Shown: in pieces, positions 27,601 to 39,733 of the stretch
Numbering within the stretch: position 1 is the first letter of the stretch
Layout: each line of letters begins with the position of its first letter
Assembly: GCA_029721515.1 (NCBI GenBank)
Contig: CM056550.1
Location: 25,122,619 to 25,186,618, forward strand
From: Synanceia verrucosa
Lineage: Eukaryota; Chordata; Actinopteri; Perciformes; Synanceiidae
Reading direction: 5' to 3'
DNA: 64,000 nucleotides
Notes under the pieces: generated by a model
Told to the model about the DNA's origin: nothing
Seen by the model: the letters and a program-made list of their open reading frames with translations, nothing else
Databases searched by the model: none
Made by a program: the position numbers and the translations under genes

Positions 27601-30600
27601 CAGTTCACACGTCCACAATTTGAAGAGCTTGTAGAGACATGCAGGTTGAAATCCACAGTTTTCTGATAAGGCAGATGTTGCAATTTTACAACATCAGACT
27701 TTCGTTTTTTCAAACAGTTGCTTTTGGTCTGCTGGGGACATAATATCTGGCTGTGGTGAAATAGCTGTGTAGTGCTCCAACATCGGTGATTATATTATAG
27801 ATGCCACAGCATGTAACTACCGTATTTTTTCCTCTGTTTATTGTTTCTGCTCAGCACTGTCTGAATAATCAAAATTCATTTTCGGGACCTTCTGGTGCTC
27901 TCCTTCTTTCTCTAATCCCACGCTGCTGTCTCCTACCTCTCTCCATTCTGCTGTACTGGTTCAGACATGACCTCTCCATTTGTGTCACTCCTTCTTTCTG
28001 TCAATCACTCTGCAAGATATACAGAGGGCTAGAAAGACTAAACTGATCCCCTGTGTCTGCAAGTGTCTCAGCATTTCTTTTCTTTTACCGATCCCTCTTC
28101 TCACCACTTTGCTTTATAGCCATGATTGCAGACTGACAGTCAAATGGGTTAGTAGCCCTCAAAAAGTCTCATCTTGCAAGGAACACTGTTGAAATACTAA
28201 TACATAAATATATGCAAAACACAGCATGGAATGAAAAAAAAACAATAAAGACAAGTGCTTTTGAGGGAAAATGAGCTACTCAGAGGGAAGGTGATATAGA
28301 GAAGAAAAAATAGAGCAAAAAAAAGAAGACTCAATGACACTGAAAAGAAATGAAGAAAGAGAATATATTTGTTTAGATTTGAGTGTTTGCATTAGAATGA
28401 CAATAATGATGCTGACAGACAAGCAAGGTATACATGCAAATAAACTGTGACAAAAACTTAACCATATGTGTGTCACAATCATACACACTCGCACACGAAC
28501 AACAAAAACCCTGGCTTTTACACTGTTGCTGAATATATGACATTGGATAAAGGAATGGACTCTCCGCGTTGAAATTTAAACCTTTATCCAACTGCACATG
28601 AATAAGAATTAATAACTGAGAAAAGATTATTTGAAAATCACTGAGCTATAACCTACATCAATGATTTATTATTATATTTAGTATTTGATATGGGTCATTG
28701 ATGTGCCAAATTAGGGCTTGTTTCACTTTCAGACGTGGGATCCACAGCCAGCTCTGTGCACAAACAAGCCAACAGTTTGCCAGTCTGGGGTGGAGCTGCA
28801 CAGCTAAAATACAAACCTACATTTGTCAACAAGTTATTGAAAGGGCGTAATTTCAGGAAGTAAAGCAGGCGGTTTATGTTAATTAGAGTATGAATGGCTG
28901 CATGAAAATGGGAACATTAATGACATATTAATTTCAATAAGCCATGTACACAGCTTACTTGAAATAGTGTCTTTTTTGGAATAAGGGCAAAAACCAGAAT
29001 ATTTTGTGCATGTAAATGGAGTTGTTATAAAATAACCAAAAGACTGTTTTTCATGTGCCACTTCTAGAGATGAGTTTTTTGGTTTAAAAATTAGATAACT
29101 GTTTGGATTAAGAACACATATCTGTGTTTTTGGGGGAAGAAAGTGACTAAAGAGGAGGAGGTATTAGGAGGTAGTTATGATTTCTGCTTGTTATCAAAAC
29201 CAAGTCTCCCTTTCTCTGTTCATTATCATTTATCCCAATTTATTATCAGAAGCTTGATGGTGGCCAGCACATTTACTAATAAACTATAATCTATCCATTA
29301 ACTATATTGAATGAAAAATAACTAAAATATGAAACAAACGTGTTTGAAAAGATGATACTGTTAATAAAAACAGTCAAATGTAACAGTGTGTCAAACTGAA
29401 CTGCATGCTGAGAAAAAGTGTCTCCAGCCTTGAGAAGAGTCAGGACGAAATACTTGATATTTCTGCTAAATACTGTATGTTTGCTATCATTTTAGCTTCC
29501 AAGTTACAGCAAATGAGAAGAACAGATCACATGGACATAAAGACTCATTCAAATGCTGACAGTTTTTCTATTCATAAGCTGCCTATTCTGGTCTTTCAGC
29601 CATCTCTCTTGAATTGATTATTATGTGATCAATTGCTAAGAATGTTATTGATCCTCCTTTAGAAATTGGGGTTTTACAGTGACTCTATTTTAAAGTTTTT
29701 CTTGGTTCTGTTGGTCGGCAATCTGGATGTCAAAGTAAAGAAAACAGCCTCTATAATTACTGTTGTTAAGAGAGAGAGGAATAAGATAACTCTCCTTTGT
29801 ACAAGTGACCCTCTGGCATCGACTCAGGGTCATCTAAACCTGCAGTTTCATGGTGCATTCAGGCCACAGCTCCTGTAGTTCAGGATTGGATACAGTAACA
29901 GTGGAGGTTTATTATATTCTCACAAGCAGAGTGCAATCTCCAGCTGATTGATCTGAAAGAGAGTGCTCTCCATCCTCTACAGTCTTGCTCCTTATTTAGC
30001 TCCTATAGGTGCCTATAATATAAAGGGCATTTATATTTCACTTAATTTGAACAGTTGAGCTGCCTCAAGGAGTCTGTTTTCATCTGTCAGTCATCATCCA
30101 TGTGATCTATATTTTTCTATAGTGTACACATTATGTTTCTTATACTTGGAATGGCTTAAATTAGCTTTTCAATTAGGTTTTCAATTAAGCTCACATCCTG
30201 TGTTGTATAAAGGAGCCGGCTGTTAGTATGACTCATGTAGGAAAAGTGAAAGTAAGGTCTGAGCCAAACAGCAGAGAGCAGAAGGGTTAAACATGTAAAG
30301 GAATTTGCTGTTCAGCATCTCGTTCAAGGACCATTCAGGTTAAAAGGCGTCTCATCTTCTTGTTTGTCTGTCTCAACCCTTGTCTATTCTAGTCTTTACC
30401 CGTTTGATTGCTTCCTTCCTACTTCAATATGTCAGACTGTCAGCTCATCTGCAACTTATGTTGATCTGTCAGTGTGCACATGTATCTATCAACGTCACTT
30501 GTTTTCTCATCCTTCAGACTTTAACTGTAGTTCCTCCCATGTCCCTCCTTCCTCTGAACTTCCTCCCGCCATCTGTCCTTTTCTTTTTTTCTCCCACATT

Positions 30601-33600
30601 ACCAGATCACTCTCTCTCGCTGTCTCCCAGCTGCAAGCAATCTTATAAATAACAACACCATGGTTGCTTGCCATTTGTTGTCACAGCCATAACATTGCCT
30701 GGAGCACTATATATGCACTTGCCATTTGCGTGCAACAACAAAACAAGGTAACCTTGACCTGAATCAGTTAGACATATACCGGATTTACAGTGCCACATGT
30801 TGGACGTGCATGTTTTGACATACATGCGTTCATCTCATAGTTAAAGGAGAAGTGCCGTTTCTACAGCTTTCACATTGTTTATAGCATGAAATAGAAACAT
30901 TTACACACCCAGAACATTTTTGTGATGCAAAAAGTCCTTCGGGAGATATTTAGATCCAAAATCGAGCGGCATATATCCATAAAACGGAGTCCACAGGGCA
31001 TACACACAGCGGCGCCTCTAACGCCACAGTTTCGGTCTCCAAATTCTTTAATTTCACCAATATTCCAGCTTGGTCCCCTGTTAATGCAATCACCACGAAT
31101 GATAGCAAGCGAGTTCAGAGGTCAGTAGCTCGCGCTAGAGTACCTGGATCACGTAATCAAGCCACCCTGGACATTAATGGAGGATTAACATAGGGGACCA
31201 AGCTGGAATATTGGTGAAATTAAAGAATTTGGAGACAGAAACTGCGGTGTCAGAGGCGGCGCTGTGTGTATGCCCTGTGGAGTCCGTTTTATGGATATAT
31301 GCTGCTCGATTTTGGTTCTAAATATCTCCCGAAGCACTTCTTACATCACAAAAGCGTTCTGGGTTTTATTTTATTTTATTTTAATGGTTCTATTTCATGC
31401 TATAAACAATGTGAAAGCTGTAGAAACAGAACTTCTCCTTTAAAGTGTTTAAGGGCCTCAGGGTCCTCATTCATTTTGGCAGAGAAGACGCTTAATTCGA
31501 TAGAAGATTACGGTTGATGAAACTGGCTGTTGACTTTATAAACAAACAGCTAGATGGCAAGGAAGTAACAAAAGGGGCAAAGATGAAAAGCAATATTTTA
31601 AACCCAAAGTCCAAAGGACAATGCTTGTCTGGAAAATTGCATACAATTTTAATAGAAACAACACTTAGGTGCCAATTGCAGCTTAGAGCATCCAAAAGGA
31701 ATAAACACATTCTGCAAATATCTCATAGTAACACCATTTTAGTTCCTCTAGCTGTAACTGAGTTTCATTCCATTTCATAAATGGAACTCTTTTTTTCTTT
31801 TTTTTTTTTCTTTTTTTTTTTATAAAGCCCATCATCACATACAGTCTCTCAAGAACAACACTACCTGAACTGATACAGGAAAACCAACATGTCTCATTTA
31901 AGCCATCATAAGGCCATTTGTTTGGCCTTACTTCCTGTTAATTAAAGTCATTAGGTTTATAAAGTAATGCGGGCTCTGTATGTTTTATGTGAAAAGAAGT
32001 GTTGCCACACTCAGCCTCTTCCAGGAGTAAGATTTAAGATTCAGTTATATATCTATATCTTCTTATGAAAGCTGAATACAAAATAATTTTCCTCTTATTT
32101 CAGTTACCTTCATATCAGAGAGGCTTGCTGTGTTTCAAAGGGAAAATTGACATATCTGGGTTTGTAGCTGTCCAGCTGGCTGCTTGCGATAAAAACGGTG
32201 ACCTGCATGAGATTCTTGAACAGAGCGCGTACTGTATCAATGCAGAGAAGAAGCTGATAGATAGGGAGCTGATTTATCTAAATCTCTTGCCATGGCGCAG
32301 TGCTTTATTTCTATCCTTGAAATGACGCAAGACAAAGCAACATATTGCCATCTTTGATCACACAATTTCTTGATTAAAAACAAAGCTTTGATGTTTAGAA
32401 GTGTTTTGGCTCTTAACTCGCTTACCACTCTCTAATTAGATTCATTAACAAAGTAACACGCTATGAGGCATTTTGACAGTGTCGGGGGGGTTCGGTGCCT
32501 GCATTCACAGATACACAATCACACACACAGGCACAAACGCAAAGCAGACACACATACGTGCTCACATGCATACACAAGCAAGGGAAGTGGTGGGAGGACT
32601 TTCAATGATCTTTCAAAAGGCAATATTTTTCTTTCTGTTCACTTAATCTCATGCTGATAATTGCCACTGGGTGCTGATAACTATTCATGTGTACGCGATA
32701 CTGACTGCATACTAATTCTGCAGGTGCAAGGATGGTCCTACAGTGACAGAAAGCAAGAGGGAGGGAGACATCCTGCTCTATGCACAGTCGCCACGATGAT
32801 TAAACAAACTTCCTCTTTGCCTTGTTAACTGTTTTACTAGATGAGAAGCCCACAGAGTGAAACTGCACAAATGGCAGCTAAAGTCCCAGTGAGTGTTTGT
32901 ATACCTAACACTCAAACATGATAATGATTTTTTTCATAACTCAAAAATACAACTGAACTGGCTGTTCAGGAGGCTTCTTATAATGTGAGACAACTAGATC
33001 AAAGTTAATTTAAAACCTGTACTATGATTTTAACAATGATGGCAAGGCAAATTGTAATATTGTGGACTTCTCTCTGTGTGCAGTCTGGAGGTCTCGGGAC
33101 ACTTTTGGTTGCGGCTCATTACTGCAGCCTGTTTGATTTGAAATGAATCATTGACTATAGAAGGTTAAAGCGCTGACTTTCAGCTGTCATCGTTGGATGA
33201 ACAGGGGAGGAAATGGTAGACCTTTTTATGCAAACCCCTGGGGGTAAAGACAGAAGTCCTATATACTGCTCTCCCCGTATGGATGGGAACAACCCAAAAC
33301 ACACTGGAAGCTGAACATCAGCACTTTAAGCTCAGCTGTTTCATTTGAAATGCAGTTTGCTGAAGACTGAGCTAACACAGCCATAGTTATATAATACACA
33401 GGTAAAACAACGTTCATGTTGATTAGATCAATGGTCCCCAACCACCGGGCTGCAGACCAGTACCAGTCTGTGGGTCATTTGGTACTGGACAGAGAAAAAA
33501 AAATATTGACAATCAGTCTGAAAGGTGTTTTATTTTGAAAATGACTGGATTCTCTCAGTCACATACATCAGTCTTGGCTGTGCCTATTCGGCATAATGGT

Positions 33601-36118
33601 GAGTTATATGCACTTTATATTTGTTTTTATGCCCGTTGTATCTGTGGCGCAAAAAAAGGTTGGGGACCTCTGGATAATTTTAAAGCTCAAACTGCATTCC
33701 TTGTCTGCTCTTTCTCAGTTTAAAAATGTCATGAGTTTGATTTGACAGCCTCTCACAGCACTGTTTGGTCGGTCTGGCCATCAGTGGCGAGGGAAGTTTC
33801 TCCTATGGGGACGGCTGGGTCAGTGGGGCTTCCATCAACAAATGTTACTGAATGTCCAAGTTGTTTTGAAGTTTTGCGGTTGAATGGCCACCATTCTCTC
33901 CTGAGGCCTGAACTGTATGGATAAGTTCACATCTCATGTGTCCATGTTTTTCTCTGTGACAGTCAGTTTGCTACTTTTTATGTCTGATACGCTGAGATTA
34001 GACTGACGTGATATTATTGTGCAGGCGATCAAGGGGTTAGTTGAATCTCCTGGTCAGGGTCACACACCAGAAAAGTCAAAACTTACGGCTGACAAATATC
34101 TAAATGCATTCTGTTACATTATGTTATGTTGTTTTTGAATGTAATTGTGCCATCCTACAGCAGTCTGTACATTGTGTAGTCTAACCACTCATTTTAAACG
34201 TTCTAACAATAAAAACAACAAAAAACAATGAAATGGATTTCTGTTTGTGTCTTTTCCTGATATTTCCACTGAGGGATCCCAAAGCCAGAGAATTTCAACA
34301 TGAGCACATAGTGGCTTTAACCTGTCATCCCCTTAATTAACCCTTAACTAATAACACCACACACTGAGCACTTAAAGCATGTGCAATTAATTTGGAATTA
34401 AAAAGACATTTGGAATTTGTATAATTCAATGTAGTGATGAACAGTAAATGCACTACTGCAAAAGAAATGTTCCAAATTCCTTTTTTCCATCACTCTTTAT
34501 CATTACAGTAATTAATATTACTTATTCAGCCCTGCCCATGGCTACAGGCCCACACAAAATCATTAAGCAGCATAAGTAAGCTTCTAAAACCACACTATAG
34601 CTTTTATTCAATAAAGCCGGGATAATTAAGTCAAAGCTGGTGCTGTACTCTGTGTGAATACAACATGGAATTAGAAGAACAAAAAAATATCTCTCATAGA
34701 CACACAAACACACTCAAATAGAGGCACAAAAATGAAGGCACACATGCACCCAGAGAGACTTGCAAAACACATTTAAAAGAGTAATACCCACGGAAAGGGA
34801 CATCCACATTGCACAAACAGAAAAAATGTGTTGATTAAAGGGACACTTTGCAAATTTTCATGGGAGTAGTATATGCAAATATGCATCGCGTCATTTCGCC
34901 TCTTCGGCAAATGAGCAGGAAGCTTCAGGCGCTGGAACAGAGGGATACCAAGCATTGTTCTTTTGTTCATGCCACCCACATTGCAATCACTGAGTCGGTT
35001 GAAAATTGGCAAATATTCCCTTTAACAAATACAATAAAATACAAAAACACAGAGATAAAAAGTGCACATTCACACAGGGAGACAGGCATACACACTATTT
35101 TAGCTAGAAGCTATCTTACATATTCATAAACACAGTATTGTATGGCTGGCTGACATATCTTGCTCTTGCCTCTAACCCTTTTCCTAAAAATAGAGAGGAG
35201 CTTTACTGTGCTCTGTGTGAGAGACAAACCTTGACATCTTAAAATTGTGTCTGCAATTGTGGGAAAATATATCGCAATTACTCTCAAACAAGCTCATTAG
35301 CTTCGAGCTTATGCTACTCAGGTGTGTGAGTAAAGACAGCTGAAAGCAACCAAAATGTAAATAAAACCACATTTAATCCATGAGCTCAGCGTCAAAGCTG
35401 GGAGGATCTTGCATGACACGTGACAGATGGTATGTCAGATGGCATGTCAACTATGTGAAAGTGAGTTGCATCACAGGAAACATCTAAACACACACTGCAC
35501 ATGGAACTGTGGAACTGGTGTGAGACGAGGAGAGAACTTAAAACACAAAGAAGGAAAGAAAATCTGTCATGTGTGACAAGCAAGCGCTATTCTTCTAATA
35601 AACAAACAAAGAGTCACAAAAGTTGACTTTGTTTTCAGTCATTGTGAAATATATGGAAAAATATGATGTTAAAAAGCGAAACATTTCACCTGATGTCTTT
35701 GGTATCGAGCTTGACAGACAACATAACCAGCAAGCAAATGGAAGGAGACCAAATCCTATTTTTTCTAACGACACTGTTGTGGAAAAATAAAAGCACAGTG
35801 TGGCTGAAAAACAAGATGTCAAGAGGGAAATCAGAATTAATCTGGAAAAAAAAGAAGGTGAATGGCATGAGCAGGACAGACAAGAATGAGCAGAATATTT
35901 TTTTTATTTATATATTTAATGAAAGATGGGATAAGACTGACAGATCAAGATAGAGAAACAAAACTAATAGCTGTAGATTATAGGCCAATTTCACATCTGA
36001 CCTCAGGCACACCTAAGGTCCACCCAGCCAATCAGAGAGGAGAAAACCTGAGGTGACCCTATGACCTCATAAAAGCAGCGCCACCTGGAAGAGTTATAAT
36101 GATGACTTGAGAGTGAGA

Positions 36119-36153
<35 letters not shown>

Positions 36154-37555
36154 TGAACATGAGGTGAAAGTATCATTTATTGAAGTTGGCTGAGTTTTTT
36201 AGTGTGTGACCACTGGGTTTATTGGCATTTGAAAACACACACTGAATGAAAGTGTGTAGTATGTGTGTGTTGTCCGTACAAAAAAAAAAAAAAAAAAATG
36301 ATACCAATCCCTTTAACAGCTGGATAGGCATGCTGTATATACAGGTGGAGGATGAAGATTTGCTTTGTTTTGGATTTAGAAAACCCCCCACAAAATTAGA
36401 CACTATTTCTTTATGACACTTTTTAGCATCACATTTAATGTGCTCATGTGGCCTTTTTTTTTTTTTTTTTTTTTTTTTACTAAATTCAAACACACGAAGC
36501 AAAGGAGAGGAAACAAAAATTGAATCACATGCCTTGGCCAGCCCACCAACCACTGATATTTGCTTTAATCAATCAGAGAAAAGTTTATAATAATAGATTA
36601 TGTTCTTCGCATGCTGTTAAACCGTCTTCTCCATATTTTAATTACTCCTATATTGATGCCATTCATTACTTAACCAGATGAAAAACAAATCCTCGGCCAT
36701 AGTCACAGGAGCAAGTTAGTACCATCCAAAATTCCAATGCAGAGAGTGTTAAATTGAGATGAATGTCTCTCTTTCCACGGGATTGCTTCAACTAAACACA
36801 ACTAAATGGCTGCATTCCCACATTTAAATGGAAAGTATAAACTCTGATAGAGTGTGTGATATCCACCCTGAGTTTTATTGGTAATTTATAGCTTACAGAC
36901 AGAAGTTCAGGCAGCCCAACTTGATCAAAAAAGCTATTTGCATTTGGTAGGCATCATCAGCAACACCAAGTCGCGTATCTACATGTTTATTAAAAAACAC
37001 TATATATCAAAGACGCTCTAATAGACAGCAGAAGTACGAGCGTCATGGTGATACCTCTTCATTCCATGTGCAGTTGGCTACATGTAAACTTAGGTGCATG
37101 AACAGCAAATAAAAAAGTCAAAGTTTTATATCTTAATGAGATCAATCATGTTCTAAAGTAAATTATGATAAAATGTGAATTTGTCATTTAAGTGAAGTCA
37201 TAATTATTAGTCCCACCAGGAATCCATAACTGTCATTTCGAACACGCCTGCAATATTTTATTACTATAATATTCTTGATGTTATCACCAGTAACAACAAG
37301 CATTGCAAGACCAGGACTGCTATACTGAGAATTATAGCTTCAAACTTGAATTTCTACTTAAATTATTAGGACAAAATAAGATAATTCTTTATTAGACGTG
37401 TGCAAATTGCGAGAAAATTCCCTCAAAGAGTCCTGTTAGATATTGTATCAACGAGAATGGGATGGATTTACAGACGGACAAACAACTCTAAAATATTATG
37501 CTTCCAACCCTGGCTGCCGCTGAGTCACCGGCACAGAGATGTACAAAAAACATTA

Positions 37556-37591
<36 letters not shown>

Positions 37592-37725
37592 ACGTACCTG
37601 TATTCTTCCTGAGTGAACACTGGAATGACAGAGGGCTGGAGAACTGTGATCTCTACTAGCGTTGCGTTCTCCTTTACTGGCTCACCATCATCATAGGCCA
37701 CCACCACCAGCTGTCAAACATACAT

Positions 37726-37763
<38 letters not shown>

Positions 37764-39685
37764 AAACACAGAGTCACAACATTAATTAGATATGCACTTG
37801 CTTACTTGCAGTATGGCAGTCGTGTGCTTGTTGACATTAAGAAGACATTAGTACCCACGGTTTTACAGTCTGCTGACAGCGGAGACAGCCAAATGAATTG
37901 ATACAGTTAATGCATGACAGACTGCTAATAAACCAAAATAAAAGTCTACATATTTGTTGCCTGCATTGTAAAAGCACATTATTGGCATGGCACTTGGCAA
38001 ACAGCAGGAGTGTGTATCCCACTGGTGTGCTTATTTTTCCTGCTTAGCCTTTCTTCTCCATTTAATTGGGGGTAACTGGACCCAAAGGGTTCCTAATGAG
38101 GGCCAAACTTAAATATCAAGACACTAAAATATTGTCTTTTCTCCATTTTATTTAACTAGGAACTTGTTACTGATACAGCATTGCCCTTCATAATATGCAT
38201 ACACTAAATCAAGCTCTACAGGCAATGGCAACTCTTTAACTGCTGGAAACTTTGTTGGAACATGAGGTAGTTAAGGGCTTTCCTCAACAGCATAATTACA
38301 TTTTTGTAATTACATTTTTTGTACATTTGAATGGGTTGCTTTTTAGGCTCAGACCTGTTTCTAGCTTTGCACACTTGTTTATTGTATGCCAAGCTGCTCC
38401 AGCAATATTTTATGAAAACAACTAAAGCTATGTCGCCATTATGATGCGATGTAAATTAAATAAACATTTGCTACATATGAATGAGATTGTCTAACTGTGT
38501 ATCTCTCCTTGTAAAAATTATACTATAGCTAGTGTTTACCGCAGTCATAATCCCACAATTGTGCAGAGTTGGACTGATTCGTTTTGTTTGAGTTATTGGG
38601 AGCAAACGAGGTAGAATTAGTCCCCTGAGTAACATTTTCAGAGGACGCTGAATCCTTGTTGTGTTAATTAAAGCCCAATGAAAAGATGAAATTAGAACAG
38701 CCCAAAGTCCCACTGAGGAGTGCAGCTGGGAAAAGGCAATTTTGTAACTAATAAGCAACTGCAACGCATTTTGTACAGTGGATAGGGATTTATCAGTGTG
38801 TTGTACAAAGACACCTTTATGCTTTACAAATGTAAGTAAGCGAGTACAATTAATTTTTAATGACTTAACACATGTGATGCCGTCCCTATCCTCAACCCAC
38901 TAAATTCAAAAATCAAAAAAATTAGACAAAAACATCAGTAGTGATGTCTCAGTGCCAGTGTTTACAGTTTGAATAGATCAATATGATTGATTGGGAATGA
39001 CATTAAGTGATGCTGCATAGTGAGATACAGTTGATGCTCTGCGGTGTGGTTATATTTAATACAATGACTACATTACTGTTTGATGGAAGTTAATATCTTT
39101 CTAGTAGGAGAATGTTTTACTGCCGTTCATTCCATTGCAGATGTGCATGTTTTACATCGTCCATAATGTGTGTCAAATAAAAATAAGATTGTGTTATGTT
39201 CCTGGTATAAAAAAAATGCAAAAAACTGCAATATGTATCCAGTATATGCAGTTTATTTGTGACCCTCTCACAGCATGCATGTTAGGGCTGTACAATATAG
39301 TGTTTCAGCATTGATATTGCAATATCAGCAAATTAACTAATAAACATGTCACACTACAACTTTTTTTTTGCTGCTTGAAACAAAAATAAAACTCCACAGT
39401 TCTTATTTCTACCAGCCAGTTAGAACTGAAAAAGCCTCTTGGATGATTCAAAAATATCAACAATGTCCAGTTCATTTTTTTGCTCTTTTTGATTGATGCA
39501 TAACAATATATTTCATAAAAATCAAACTAATGTTGATGAATATTTGTTTTTTTTTCCAGTATCGTGCAGCTTTTGTTTGAGATGTTTAATTCTTATTACC
39601 CCCTAGGAAATCCTCTCATGTGACGTCTTGTCCCATCCACTGGCACACAATATGCTGTATTGGATATTATATATTAAAGGTGTTT

Positions 39686-39733
<48 letters not shown>

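Larger units (their letters stand above)
21166..37597 (-). other. pcdh15 16.4-kb intron between EC9/10 and EC10 exons
   Basis: Largest intron in the window. It stores most of the mobile DNA: a SINE copy, LINE pieces, family A repeat, a 603-bp palindromic MITE, a hAT remnant, a TTAA MITE, a family B repeat and many microsatellites, each listed separately. The stretches 27000-30800, 31450-33400 and 36480-37390 show nothing I can name apart from short homopolymers (for example poly-T near 31792-31822). Confidence 0.7.

Noticed and set aside
36173..36553. 126-codon ORF with a poly-Lys run
   Set aside because: It is created by poly-T and poly-A tracts in an intron.
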